64,000 bases of DNA from Methanocalculus sp. GTDB lineage: Archaea; Halobacteriota; Methanomicrobia; Methanomicrobiales; Methanocorpusculaceae. The DNA is taken from the NCBI GenBank assembly GCA_013329165.1, contig DUKV01000005.1, positions 1 to 64,000 of the forward strand, written 5' to 3'. Position numbers and translations under genes: made by a program. Shown here one piece after another: positions 1 to 8,159 of the stretch. The notes below the pieces were generated by a model. That model ran no database searches, had not been told where the DNA came from, and saw only the letters and a program-made list of their open reading frames with translations. Position 1 is the stretch's first letter. Each line of letters begins with the position of its first letter.

Positions 1-243
1 GTTGGCGAAGAGAAGACCGTGACGATCCCGGTCGATCAGGCATACGGATCATATGATGAGGATCTGATCCTGGTTGTTCCAAGAGAGATGGTGCCGGATG
101 AGATCGCAGTTGTTGGTATATCACTCTATCAGCCACGGGGCACAATCATCTCCGTTGACGATGAGGTCGTTATGATCGACCAGAACCACCCTCTTGCCGG
201 AGAGGATCTGACATTTACGATCACCCTTGTTGAGATCCTCTGA
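1..243 (+). CDS. FKBP-type peptidyl-prolyl isomerase, C-terminal part
   Basis: The reading frame is open from the first base, so this is the C-terminal 80 residues of a longer gene. It ends in NHPLAGEDLTFTITLVEIL, matching the closing segment of the FKBP fold in SlyD-like archaeal isomerases (N-H-P-L-A-G-x-x-L-x-F). The upstream part, about residues 10-55, corresponds to the inserted chaperone (IF) flap typical of the archaeal long FKBPs. These proteins catalyse prolyl cis-trans isomerisation and assist folding in the cytoplasm. The true start lies outside the window. Confidence 0.85.
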   Translation, partial: VGEEKTVTIPVDQAYGSYDEDLILVVPREMVPDEIAVVGISLYQPRGTIISVDDEVVMIDQNHPLAGEDLTFTITLVEIL

Positions 244-345
244 TCCGACCATTTCTCTCTCTATTTTCGTCAATCATGTACAAACAGAAGAACCATATCA
301 ACCGGAGTCTATCAACATATACCAATGATTCAGGAGGCATAAACC

Positions 346-882
346 ATGGATGCAGTTATTGAGGAAGGCTTTTCCCGTCTCACCGAGACGATCGCGGAGC
401 TTGGAGAGAAGAGAGGTACACTGGAGGCGGAGATAGTCTCAGATCTCTCCGGTCTTCTTGAGAAGATGGCAACACTCGCAACCCCGCTTGTCGGAACGCT
501 TGGAAACCAGTTCCTTGAAAAGAGCAAGCAGGATAGCAAAGGCGAACTCTATGACACCGCCCATTATGAGAAGAAGATGGTCGTCCTGGGACGTGCAGAA
601 GAGCCGGTGAACTATCGGCCCGATGATCCGAAGAAACAGGTTCAGAAACAGTTCTGCGTCCTCACCGAGGATGGAAACTTTGCAGAACTCATGTACTCGG
701 ATGACGGGTTCATCATCGACAGCTACCTTAACCCGCTCACACCCCAGGAAGCAATCGATCTCTATGGCCCTGAGCTGCTCTTCATGCTCTACCGGGCACT
801 CCACGACTATGGAAATCTGCAGGAAGAGCTGGTTGTGGCACTTGACACAACGCTTGCCTTCATTCAGCAAAAAGAAGAATAA
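346..882 (+). CDS. conserved hypothetical protein, 178 aa
   Basis: I do not recognise a named family. The protein is acidic and mainly helical: residues 1-65 look like a pair of amphipathic helices with possible coiled-coil character, and residues 90-178 form a mixed segment ending in helices. There is no signal peptide, membrane segment or metal-binding motif. The start is supported by a strong ribosome-binding site (AGGAGG about 9 bases upstream of ATG). It stands alone between the FKBP gene and a convergent membrane-protein gene. Confidence 0.75.
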   Translation: MDAVIEEGFSRLTETIAELGEKRGTLEAEIVSDLSGLLEKMATLATPLVGTLGNQFLEKSKQDSKGELYDTAHYEKKMVVLGRAEEPVNYRPDDPKKQVQKQFCVLTEDGNFAELMYSDDGFIIDSYLNPLTPQEAIDLYGPELLFMLYRALHDYGNLQEELVVALDTTLAFIQQKEE

Positions 883-955
883 TATCCCTATTTTATATGA
901 AAATGCATGGGAACACCATCATTTTCATCTTGTATGCCTGTTGCCCTTGGTGGCA

Positions 956-1426
956 TCATAAGCGCTTTTTCCATCCAAAGATCGGGAACATCGGTTTGAG
1001 GGGATCGTATGCCCCTTCGTCAACACTTGAGATCGGATAGGAGTTCTCAATAATCTGGTCGCTCTCCGCAGAGGTATACCGGACAACCACCTTCGCCTGC
1101 GTTATCATCTTTTCAAGCGTGAAGATCTCCTCTTCATCAGGCTGGATTTCCTTGAGATCAAATTCGATATCAAGCGGAACAAGTGCAACATGGATCTTTC
1201 TGGCGGGTGCGGTCCCGATATTTCGAACAATGACTGACTTTGCATCTTCAGACAGCGTGCAGACAACATGAGGCAGGAATGCCGCGTCCTGCATGATCCA
1301 GAGCATCATGTAGAGAGTACCAACGATAACCGCAACACCAAGAGCGAAGAAAATATCTATAAAAATTCCCGACACCAGACAGGCGATCGCACCGATGATG
1401 ATGAGTAGGGATTGCCGTGAATTCAT
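956..1426 (-). CDS. hypothetical membrane-anchored protein, 156 aa
   Basis: Residues 6-27 and 29-47 form two hydrophobic segments. The remaining hundred or so residues look like a soluble beta-rich domain (contains SVIVRNIGTAPARKIHV, like an immunoglobulin or CARDB-type strand pattern). No named family is recognised. A TATA-like CTTATATCC on the minus strand lies about 25 bases from the ATG, suggesting a leaderless or nearly leaderless mRNA. Two tandem 17-bp repeats sit just upstream of that TATA box (see separate entry). Confidence 0.7.
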   Translation of the reverse strand: MNSRQSLLIIIGAIACLVSGIFIDIFFALGVAVIVGTLYMMLWIMQDAAFLPHVVCTLSEDAKSVIVRNIGTAPARKIHVALVPLDIEFDLKEIQPDEEEIFTLEKMITQAKVVVRYTSAESDQIIENSYPISSVDEGAYDPLKPMFPIFGWKKRL

Positions 1427-1457
1427 AGAGAGATTCTATACTCAGAGGATATAAGCA

Positions 1458-1491
1458 ATAGCAATTCGATCGAAATAGCAATTCGATCGAA
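1458..1491. repeat. tandem 17-bp repeat with internal palindromes
   Basis: Two perfect copies of ATAGCAATTCGATCGAA lie head to tail (1458-1474 and 1475-1491). Each contains the perfect palindrome TTCGATCGAA. The pair is immediately upstream of the TATA-like element (about 1446-1456, minus strand) of the membrane-protein gene starting at 1426, and between that gene and tRNA-Ile. The position suits an activator or BRE-side regulatory site. The function is inferred only. Confidence 0.6.
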
Positions 1492-1505
1492 CAAGAAAAG
1501 AAAAG

Positions 1506-1579
1506 TGGGCCCGATGCGATTCGAACGCATGACCTCTCGGTTATCAGCCGAGCGCACCACCGGGCTATGCTACGGGCCC
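1506..1579 (-). tRNA. tRNA-Ile (GAT)
   Basis: On the minus strand a 74-base cloverleaf can be drawn. The acceptor stem GGGCCCG pairs with CGGGCCC, the T arm is ATGCG-TTCGAAT-CGCAT, and the anticodon stem CTCGG/CCGAG encloses loop CTGATAA. This gives anticodon GAU. The discriminator is A and CCA is not encoded. No intron is visible. Confidence 0.95.
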
Positions 1580-1751
1580 AGATGTTACCTTAATACATTC
1601 TCATTTACTGCATTTATAGCTTGTTAATTTCCTTCTGCCAGGCTTCGGAAGATCAAATCCTTCGGGATTAAGGTTCCGGTACATTTCCAAACATTTTGTT
1701 ATTTATGGTGAGAGGACGACAAGTGTACTATTGAACGAGCCGGAGGAAGAC

Positions 1752-3521
1752 ATGGAACGAAAATATCTCCTCGGAAACCTTGCAATCGCAGATGCATGCA
1801 GGGAAGCGGGCGTTGATTTTGTCAGCGGTTATCCGGGAACACCGTCATCTGAAGTCATTGAACGTCTGAGATTGGTAGCAGATGAGATTCCCCATCTTGA
1901 ATGGTCGGTAAATGAGAAGGTCGCATTCGAGAATGCCCTTGGAGCTGCCTGGTGTGGATGCCGCGCCCTTGTCACCATGAAGCATGTCGGCGTCAATGTT
2001 GCAGCAGATCCCCTGATGACCAGCAGCTACACGGGCGTCACCGGTGGCTTTGTGCTGCTGGCAGCAGACGATCCCTTTGCCCACAGTTCACAGAACGAAC
2101 AGGACTCCCGGATCTATGCAGGATTTGCAAAGATTCCCTGTATCGACCCCTCCGGGATACAGGAGGCGCATGACGGAATGAAGCGGGCATTTGACCTCTC
2201 CGAAGAGTTCGGTCTTCCCGTGATGGTGCGCCCCACCACACGGATCTGCCACAGCAAAGGTGATATCACACTTGGAGAGCCGGCGACTGAGCACCGTGTC
2301 GGGGAATTCACCAGAAATCCAAGGCAGTATGTTGTTATCCCCGCCCATACCAGGCCTCTCCACAAGCAGCTGAATGAAAAACAGCCCGGCATAAAGAAAC
2401 GGCTCATCGAAGAGGGATTCAATACCCAGACAATCCGGGGGAAAAAAGCGGTGATCGCCGGGGGGATCAGTGCCGCCTATGCCCGTGAAGTCGTCCCGGA
2501 GGATGTCTCAATTGCCACAATCGGGGCATATCCGATTGATGAGGAATGGCTCAGGACATTTGTCTCCGAACATACCGAGATTCTGGTGATCGAGGAGATG
2601 ATGCCGGTTATTGAAGGAGCAGTCCTCGAAGTTGCCTGCGGCCAGGCGATCTATGGCAAGAAGAACGGGTATCTCCCCTATGAGGGCGAATTCTCCCCGG
2701 CAGTCATCGCAGGTGCGCTGAAGAAGGCCGGGTTCATCAGCGAGGAGCTCTATCCTGCGGTCACTCCGGCAGAGAACCTCCCGGTCAGGCCCCCGATCCT
2801 CTGTGCGGGCTGTATGCACCGCTCTACCTTCTATGCAATGAAGAAGGTCTTCAAAGACGGGATCTTTCCAAGCGATATCGGGTGCTATACCCTCGGCCTC
2901 CAGCTCGGCGCAGTTGATACCACCATCTGCATGGGCGCATCCATCACCGTTGCAAGCGGGATCAATCTCTGTGGAGAGGAGCGGGATGTGGTCTGCACCA
3001 TCGGTGACTCGACCTTCCTCCATACAGGCGTCAACGGGCTCATCAACGCAGTCTATAATGGTGCGGATATAGTCGTCGTCATCCTGGACAACCGGATCAC
3101 CGCGATGACCGGGCACCAGCCAAACCCGAATACCGGAAAGACCGCATGCGGAGTGAGCAGCATCCCGCTCTCACTTGAAGCGCTCTGCCACTCCTGCGGA
3201 GTATCATTTGTCGAGACGGTCGATCCCTATGATCTCACCCTCCTGCTCGATACGATGAAGAAGGCAAAAGAGGAGAAAGGAGTCCGGGTGATCATCGCCC
3301 GCCAGCCCTGTATCATCGTTGCCAGACGGGAAGGGCTGAAACGCCGCCGCTTCATGGTGGAACCGGAGACCTGCACCGGCTGTCTGCTCTGCGTCAAGTA
3401 CGGATGCCCGGCAATCGAGTTCCATGATGAGAAGGCATTCATAAACGACCTCTGCAGCGGGTGTGCGGTCTGTGCCGATATCTGCCCTGCAGGTGCGATC
3501 CGGCAGGAGGTGAAGAGATGA
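1752..3521 (+). CDS. iorA: indolepyruvate ferredoxin oxidoreductase, alpha subunit
   Basis: This is the large subunit of the TPP-dependent enzyme that oxidatively decarboxylates aryl pyruvates (indolepyruvate, phenylpyruvate) to aryl-CoA with reduction of ferredoxin; in methanogens it also runs in the synthetic direction. Visible features are an N-terminal GYPGTPSSEV pyrimidine-binding domain, the TPP/Mg motif GDSTFLHTGVNGLINAVYN near residue 420, and two C-terminal [4Fe-4S] clusters (CTGCLLC starting at residue 541, CSGCAVCADIC near 571). I chose ATG 1752 because GGAGG lies 5 bases upstream; a TTG at 1731 would precede that site. It overlaps iorB by ATGA. The length of 589 residues is normal. 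Confidence 0.95.
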   Translation: MERKYLLGNLAIADACREAGVDFVSGYPGTPSSEVIERLRLVADEIPHLEWSVNEKVAFENALGAAWCGCRALVTMKHVGVNVAADPLMTSSYTGVTGGFVLLAADDPFAHSSQNEQDSRIYAGFAKIPCIDPSGIQEAHDGMKRAFDLSEEFGLPVMVRPTTRICHSKGDITLGEPATEHRVGEFTRNPRQYVVIPAHTRPLHKQLNEKQPGIKKRLIEEGFNTQTIRGKKAVIAGGISAAYAREVVPEDVSIATIGAYPIDEEWLRTFVSEHTEILVIEEMMPVIEGAVLEVACGQAIYGKKNGYLPYEGEFSPAVIAGALKKAGFISEELYPAVTPAENLPVRPPILCAGCMHRSTFYAMKKVFKDGIFPSDIGCYTLGLQLGAVDTTICMGASITVASGINLCGEERDVVCTIGDSTFLHTGVNGLINAVYNGADIVVVILDNRITAMTGHQPNPNTGKTACGVSSIPLSLEALCHSCGVSFVETVDPYDLTLLLDTMKKAKEEKGVRVIIARQPCIIVARREGLKRRRFMVEPETCTGCLLCVKYGCPAIEFHDEKAFINDLCSGCAVCADICPAGAIRQEVKR

Positions 3522-4099
3522 AGATGGGTTTTGATATCCTGATCGTCGGCATCGGCGGCCAGGGGACGATCCTCGCCTCAAACGTACTTGGAGAGGCATG
3601 CCTGGTCGAGGGGCGAAGCGTTCGGGGAGCAGAGACCCATGGCATGGCCCAGAGAGGCGGCTCAGTCGAGAGCCAGATCCGGATCGACTGCGAGTTCGGC
3701 CCGCTCATCGTGCCGGGGACAGCCGATCTCTTAATCGCCTTTGACCTCCTGGAAGCGGTCAGGTACCGGCATTACCTGAAAGAGGGCGGAGAGATGATCG
3801 TGAACAACCAGCTCGTTCTTCCAACCTCCACCTTCACTTCAGGGCAGGCACCACCCACAGAGGGCGATATCATCGGCATGCTGAAGGGATGGAAGGTATC
3901 AATCGTCGATGCAACCGCGATAGCAACCGCCGCAGGAAGTCCTCTGGCTACAAATATCACCCTCCTCGGTGCAGCATCCCACACCATCCCCCTCGGCCTT
4001 GAATCGCTCCTTGAAGGGGTCAGGCGGTGTGTTCCGAAGAAGACGATCCCCATCAATGAGAAGGCATTCCTTGATGGCAGGGATGCAGTACAACCCTGA
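3518..4099 (+). CDS. iorB: indolepyruvate ferredoxin oxidoreductase, beta subunit
   Basis: The small gamma-like subunit of IorAB has the characteristic N-terminal GIGGQGTILASNVLGEA segment, followed by RGAETHGMAQRGG as in the 2-oxoacid:ferredoxin oxidoreductase gamma domain. Its 193 residues match the family. ATG 3518 overlaps the iorA stop (ATGA) and has AGGAGG seven bases upstream, so the two subunits are translationally coupled. Together with iorA it probably serves aromatic amino-acid metabolism in the cytoplasm. Confidence 0.93.
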   Translation: MKMGFDILIVGIGGQGTILASNVLGEACLVEGRSVRGAETHGMAQRGGSVESQIRIDCEFGPLIVPGTADLLIAFDLLEAVRYRHYLKEGGEMIVNNQLVLPTSTFTSGQAPPTEGDIIGMLKGWKVSIVDATAIATAAGSPLATNITLLGAASHTIPLGLESLLEGVRRCVPKKTIPINEKAFLDGRDAVQP

Positions 4100-4201
4100 A
4101 AACCCTTTTTTACAGAAATAATAGCATTCAAACGCTCTTTTCACCGAAAATATTATCAACTGAATCTTCCCAAACGAGGATGACAGAGAAGTTGATCGAT
4201 A

Positions 4202-4438
4202 ATGCCATACGAAAACGTTGATGAATTACCAGATGCAGTAAAAGATAATCTCCCCGATCATGCTCAGGAGATATATATGGCAGCCTTTAACAATGCATGG
4301 GAAGAATATCGCGACCCTGAGAAACGGCAGGATGATGCATCCCGTGAAGAAACAGCGCATCGGGTTGCCTGGGCTGCTGTAAAAAACAAATATGAAAAAG
4401 ACGAGGAAACCGGGAACTGGAAGAAGAAGAGCGAGTGA
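4202..4438 (+). CDS. ChaB family protein
   Basis: This small acidic protein of 78 residues starts MPYENVDELPDAVKDNLP and contains HAQEIYMAAFNNAWEEY and AHRVAWAAVKNKYEK, the two signatures of the ChaB family. ChaB was named as a putative cation-transport regulator in E. coli but its biochemical role is unsettled. No cation/proton antiporter gene is adjacent, so context gives no support for transport regulation. It is followed by a convergent tRNA-Ala. Confidence 0.88.
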   Translation: MPYENVDELPDAVKDNLPDHAQEIYMAAFNNAWEEYRDPEKRQDDASREETAHRVAWAAVKNKYEKDEETGNWKKKSE

Positions 4439-4474
4439 AAATCCATTTTATTTAATAAAAGAGAGAAAAACGAA

Positions 4475-4546
4475 TGGACCCGGCGGGATTTGAACCCGCG
4501 GCCTCTACGTTGCGAACGTAGCGATCTACCCCTGATCTACGAGCCC
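4475..4546 (-). tRNA. tRNA-Ala (CGC)
   Basis: A 72-base cloverleaf on the minus strand has acceptor GGGCTCG with CGGGTCC (two G-U pairs), T loop TTCAAAT, and anticodon stem CTACG/CGTAG around loop TTCGCAA. This gives anticodon CGC. The discriminator is A. CCA is not encoded and no intron is visible. Its 5' end lies 12 bases from the 3' end of the tfb gene. Confidence 0.93.
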
Positions 4547-4558
4547 CTGACAAAAAGA

Positions 4559-5566
4559 TTAGAGAATTATCTCTATATCTAACTTCTCTGCCAGTTCCTT
4601 ATATCTGTTCCGAATCGTGACCTCGGTGACGCCCGCCACCTCGGCAACCTCACGCTGGGTCCGCCGCTCGCCCGAGAGGATCGAGCTGATGTAGATGGCG
4701 GCGGCCGCAACACCGGTCGGCCCCCGGCCGCTCGTCAGTTCCCGCTCTCCTGCCTGCCTGAGGATCTCTACAGCACGGCTCTGCACCTCACCCTTCAGGG
4801 TCAGGCCCGAGCAGAATCTCGGCACATAATCGATCGGGGAGGTGGGGAGGAGCTTGAGACCGAGTTCACGGGAGATGAACCGGTATGTCCTGCCGATCTC
4901 TTTCCTCGATACACGGGATACCTCGGCAATCTCGTCAAGGGTACGCGGCACACTGCACTGGCGGCAGGCTGCATAGAGGGCGGCTGCTGCAACACCTTCG
5001 ATTGAGCGGCCACGGATCAGGTTCTTGTCAACAGCATCACGGTACACGACCGCTGCGGTTTCACGGACGTTTCGTGGAAGACCGAGGGCAGATGCCATCC
5101 TGTCAAGTTCAGAGAGGGCAAATGCGAGGTTCCGCTCGGTTGCATTCGAGACACGGATACGCCGCTGCCATTTCCTGAGACGGTACAGCTGTGCCCTGTT
5201 CTTCGAGGAGATGGCACGGCCGTAGCTGTCACGGTTCCTCCAGTCGATCATCGTCGAGAGACCCTTGTCATGGATCGTAAAGGTCATCGGTGCACCGACA
5301 CGGGATCGCTTCATCCGCTGGTCATGATCAAATGCACGCCACTCGGGACCGCGGTCGATGAAGTCGTCATCAAGCACAAGCCCGCATCCCTGGCAGACGA
5401 GTTCGGCCCGCTCATAATCATGAATGAGCTGTCTGCCCCCACACTCGGGGCAGACCGTCTGGATATGCTCTTCATGCTTCTGCTTCTCGACCACCACCTC
5501 TTTCTGGCGTAATTTCTGTGCTTCACGTTCGGATTTCAGCTGTTTTAACTTCTCTATCTCCTGCAT
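4559..5566 (-). CDS. tfb: transcription initiation factor IIB
   Basis: TFB bridges TBP at the TATA box and RNA polymerase. Features: an N-terminal zinc ribbon (CPECGG near residue 39 and CQGCG near 58), the B-reader/linker region, then two cyclin-like repeats (about residues 140-235 and 240-330), the second ending in an HTH for BRE contact. The length of 335 residues is normal. The start ATG overlaps the 3' end of gar1 by 13 bases and is preceded by AAGGTGA, so expression is probably coupled to gar1. Confidence 0.97.
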   Translation of the reverse strand: MQEIEKLKQLKSEREAQKLRQKEVVVEKQKHEEHIQTVCPECGGRQLIHDYERAELVCQGCGLVLDDDFIDRGPEWRAFDHDQRMKRSRVGAPMTFTIHDKGLSTMIDWRNRDSYGRAISSKNRAQLYRLRKWQRRIRVSNATERNLAFALSELDRMASALGLPRNVRETAAVVYRDAVDKNLIRGRSIEGVAAAALYAACRQCSVPRTLDEIAEVSRVSRKEIGRTYRFISRELGLKLLPTSPIDYVPRFCSGLTLKGEVQSRAVEILRQAGERELTSGRGPTGVAAAAIYISSILSGERRTQREVAEVAGVTEVTIRNRYKELAEKLDIEIIL

Positions 5567-5802
5567 TTATTCACCTTCTCTTTCACAAAGAGCTTCTCCC
5601 CTTCCAGAACATGGCAATCATTCTGGCATACGATCGTCGCATAAGGAGCTGCAATATTTCCAAACAAGTCAACGATCCGTCCTACCGGTTTCATACGGCT
5701 GTCCACCACATCACAGAAGAGCGGGGGCAGCTGGCCTGCGTCACACGTGGCAACCAGAAGACGATCACTACAATTACGATGTATCCGACCTGCAAATTTC
5801 AA
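5554..5802 (-). CDS. gar1: H/ACA RNP protein Gar1
   Basis: Gar1 is the small beta-barrel subunit of the H/ACA guide RNP for rRNA pseudouridylation. The 82-residue product contains [20 protein letters not shown], the Gar1 G-x-V-x-D-x-F-G-x-x-x-x-P-Y pattern. The only frame-consistent start is TTG at 5802, with GAGG eight bases upstream on the minus strand. The gar1-tfb arrangement with a short overlap is a recurring archaeal neighbourhood, supporting the call. Confidence 0.88.
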   Translation of the reverse strand: MKFAGRIHRNCSDRLLVATCDAGQLPPLFCDVVDSRMKPVGRIVDLFGNIAAPYATIVCQNDCHVLEGEKLFVKEKVNKCRR

Positions 5803-5824
5803 GTTTCAGCCTCAAATGGGAGAA

Positions 5825-5841
5825 TCCGAATACAATTCGGA
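5825..5841. promoter_or_regulatory. palindrome at the predicted gar1-tfb transcription start
   Basis: TCCGAAT-ACA-ATTCGGA is a perfect 7-bp inverted repeat. On the minus strand it lies about 15-25 bases downstream of an A/T-rich TATA region (5846-5862) and upstream of the gar1 TTG at 5802. It would therefore cover or flank the transcription start. The position is typical for a repressor site in archaea. No binding protein can be assigned. Confidence 0.45.
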
Positions 5842-5894
5842 ACCTTTATATAATTATATATGAGTTGTCAATAACATATAAAAGTATCGACAAC
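5842..5894 (-). promoter_or_regulatory. gar1-tfb promoter region with second inverted repeat
   Basis: The minus strand carries two TATA-like stretches: ATATATAATTATATAAAG (about 5845-5862) and CTTTTATATG (about 5875-5884). The second is enclosed by an imperfect 10-bp inverted repeat, GTTGTCAATA at 5864-5873 and TATCGACAAC at 5885-5894, with one mismatch. The closer TATA box is the likely one for gar1-tfb. Confidence 0.45.
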
Positions 5895-5903
5895 CTATAA
5901 AAG

Positions 5904-6557
5904 TCAGAAGCGGTGGAATATACTTCTCTCGTGGCTGAGCACCCGGAGAGTCTCCTCTTCGCTCAGACCGGCACCACGGGCCACAAGCCACCTGCTTTCC
6001 TGATTGAGGAGATCACGTGGCTCATGGGCATCAGACTGTACGATCAGTTCGCAGCCGAGCTCGCGTCCAACCATAACGACATGGCCATTTGTCCGGTTAT
6101 GCCCGTTCCGGGATGTGATCTCGAGATAGATTCCATGCTCTGCTGCAGCCTGCGCATCTTCACGAGAGATTAAGCCGGGATGTGCAAGAATATCAACATC
6201 CGGGCAGGAGACCGCTGCATGATTTGTTCCCGGAGCCACCGGCTCGACGACCGTCTCACCATGCACAAGAACGATATCTGCACCCATCTCCTTTGCCTCC
6301 CGCGCAATCCCCGGGATCTCTTCCGGAGGTACATGGGTGATCTCAACACCACAGAGGAGATTGACATCAAAGAGTGATGCGGACGTCTTCAGGCGGTTCA
6401 CAGCGTGGATAACCTCTCCAAGGTTGGTTACATCGACATGATCAGAGAGGGCAACCGTCGAATAACCAAGAACCGCCATCCTCCGGACCATCTCAATAGG
6501 GAGCATATCGCCATCAGAGAGGGTGCTGTGGCAGTGAAAATCGTACATACCGATCAT
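5904..6557 (-). CDS. PHP domain phosphoesterase family protein
   Basis: The protein begins MIGMYDFHCHSTLSDGDMLP, the H-x-H motif I of PHP metal-dependent phosphoesterases. It continues with SDHVD, a central VLVHGET, DILAHPG, and C-terminal SDAHEP, which together give the trinuclear metal ligands. At 217 residues it resembles the archaeal histidinol-phosphatase-like PHP proteins, often paired with tRNA or SRP genes. The substrate is unknown. The ATG overlaps the SRP19 stop as ATGA, implying coupled translation. Confidence 0.88.
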   Translation of the reverse strand: MIGMYDFHCHSTLSDGDMLPIEMVRRMAVLGYSTVALSDHVDVTNLGEVIHAVNRLKTSASLFDVNLLCGVEITHVPPEEIPGIAREAKEMGADIVLVHGETVVEPVAPGTNHAAVSCPDVDILAHPGLISREDAQAAAEHGIYLEITSRNGHNRTNGHVVMVGRELGCELIVQSDAHEPRDLLNQESRWLVARGAGLSEEETLRVLSHERSIFHRF

Positions 6558-6829
6558 GATTTTTCCGCAAGTTTTCGTGCAACCTTTTTGATCAGCGATT
6601 CCTTGCTCCCTTTCCAGTCAACCACAAGACGGCCTTCACGCCTGAACCAGTGTGCGGGGTGGGAATTCGGCTCAATCACAGGATTGGTGGCACCCACCTT
6701 CCGGGCTGCCCGCTCGATCTCCTGGATCTTTGGAGTCTTCAATGCATGCTCAATACTGATTCTTCTGCCTTCAGCGCGTGTCAGGGCATGGTTGAAGTAG
6801 CAGGGGTACAGGATACGGCGTGTTCCCAT
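6554..6829 (-). CDS. srp19: signal recognition particle 19 kDa protein
   Basis: SRP19 binds 7S RNA and promotes SRP54 assembly for membrane targeting. The 91-residue product shows ILYPCYFNHALTRAEGRR, the family hallmark, and SHPAHWFRREGRLVVDW, the RNA-contact region, with a basic C-terminus. The length is typical. It is divergently oriented to hypB with 50 bases between starts and forms a two-gene unit with the PHP gene. Confidence 0.95.
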   Translation of the reverse strand: MGTRRILYPCYFNHALTRAEGRRISIEHALKTPKIQEIERAARKVGATNPVIEPNSHPAHWFRREGRLVVDWKGSKESLIKKVARKLAEKS

Positions 6830-6879
6830 ACCTACCAGATTCGCGATGAACCTATAAACAGATCACGCCAAGTACCTAT

Positions 6880-7530
6880 ATGCATCATATCGACATCCAT
6901 ATGGAGAAAGATATTTTTGATGGGAATACCCGTCTTGCAGAAGCCAATGCACGGCACCTCAAAGACCACGGCGTCAGGGCATTTGATCTGCTCGGTGCCA
7001 TTGGTTCGGGGAAGACCGCGCTCATTGAAAAGATGGTGCCGCTCCTGCACGCGCGTGGGCTCAAGGCCGGAGCCATTGCCGGTGATGTCTATGGCGATGA
7101 CGACTTTCAACGGATTGTGAAGACCGGCATCCCGGCATATAATGCAAATACCGGAAAGGAATGTCATCTGGATGCGCATCTCGTCGAACATGGACTTGAA
7201 CATCTCCCACTTGATACAATTGACATCCTCTTCATCGAGAATGTCGGGAACATGGTCTGCCCGACCGATTTCCAGGTAGGAGCAGAGAAGAGGATCATCG
7301 TCATCAGCTCTACAGAAGGCGATGATGTCGTCAACAAGCATCCGATGATGTTTCGGGGCGGAGACATTGCGGTCATCAACAAAGTTGATCTTGCACCTTT
7401 GATCGGATCAAACCTCGATAGAATGGAGGCGGATATCAGGAGATATAACCCGGAAATGCCGGTATTCCGGACAAACCTGAAGACAGGCGATGGCACAGAG
7501 GCGCTCCTTGATGCCATCCTTGCAGAATAA
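6880..7530 (+). CDS. hypB: hydrogenase nickel incorporation GTPase
   Basis: HypB is the SIMIBI GTPase that works with HypA to deliver nickel to [NiFe] hydrogenase. Visible are the P-loop GAIGSGKT (about residues 42-49), the dimer-interface metal site KECHLDAH near residue 92, VGNMVCPTDFQVG with the third cysteine, and the NKVD guanine-specificity motif. The 216 residues match archaeal HypB, and no His-rich N-terminus is present. MHHIDIHMEKDI at the N-terminus fits archaeal homologues, supporting start 6880 over 6901. Confidence 0.95.
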   Translation: MHHIDIHMEKDIFDGNTRLAEANARHLKDHGVRAFDLLGAIGSGKTALIEKMVPLLHARGLKAGAIAGDVYGDDDFQRIVKTGIPAYNANTGKECHLDAHLVEHGLEHLPLDTIDILFIENVGNMVCPTDFQVGAEKRIIVISSTEGDDVVNKHPMMFRGGDIAVINKVDLAPLIGSNLDRMEADIRRYNPEMPVFRTNLKTGDGTEALLDAILAE

Positions 7531-7636
7531 ACAGGCACAGGAGATACCCAAACTTAAATATCTCGTAAAGTGATATATAGAGAACTCCAATTGGGAAAAC
7601 CCCTACGCGAGATACTATCAGATACGAGGAGAATCA

Positions 7637-8014
7637 ATGCTCTGGCAAGGAAGATCAGTTCGAAAACCATCTGGCGGACGTTACCATTCCGCACAAGGCA
7701 AGAAGCGTTTTGAGATCGGAAGATCTCCGGCAGACACTGTCGTTGGAACCACCCGCACCCGCATCATCCGCACCCGTGGCGGCAACAGCAAGGTACGGGC
7801 ACTCCGTGCAGAATTCGCTTCTGTTTCAGACAGAAAGACAGGAATTACAAAGAAGGTCGCCATTGAGAAGGTCGAGTCAAATGCCGCAAACCCGAACTAT
7901 GTCCGGAGAAACCTTCTCACAAAAGGCGCGATTATAAAGACTGAGATCGGGCGCGCCCAGATCATCTCCCGCCCAAGCCAGGACGGCACAGTCAACGCCG
8001 TTCTGATTGAATAA
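7637..8014 (+). CDS. rps8e: 30S ribosomal protein S8e
   Basis: This small basic protein of 125 residues has the N-terminal MLWQGRSVRKPSGGRY and GRSPADTVVG segments, an RTRGGNSKVRALR loop, and a C-terminal NAVLIE, all typical of archaeal S8e. It binds 16S rRNA in the small subunit. The start is preceded by GAGGAGA at good spacing, and a TATA-like GATATATAG lies about 60 bases upstream. It appears monocistronic. Confidence 0.97.
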   Translation: MLWQGRSVRKPSGGRYHSAQGKKRFEIGRSPADTVVGTTRTRIIRTRGGNSKVRALRAEFASVSDRKTGITKKVAIEKVESNAANPNYVRRNLLTKGAIIKTEIGRAQIISRPSQDGTVNAVLIE

Positions 8015-8041
8015 TCCCATAATTTTTTTCACTCTCTTTCA

Positions 8042-8109
8042 GGTGAGCAGCTTCTCAACCGGCCAGCCATCCAAAGGGTTGGCGATCGGGCATCACAGGA
8101 TAGCTCACC
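8042..8109. ncRNA. possible structured RNA or transcript end element
   Basis: GGTGAGC (8042-8048) is complementary to GCTCACC (8103-8109). Inside lies a 7-bp hairpin, GCCAGCC (8062-8068) with GGTTGGC (8077-8083), around an 8-base loop. The nested stems form a branched fold just after rps8e. I see no clear H/ACA or C/D box signature. It could equally be a terminator, an untranslated region of the next gene, or chance pairing. Confidence 0.25.
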
Positions 8110-8159
8110 GATCATGAGGGAGAGAGTTTAAGCCATGTATCATCACATATACGAGTATT

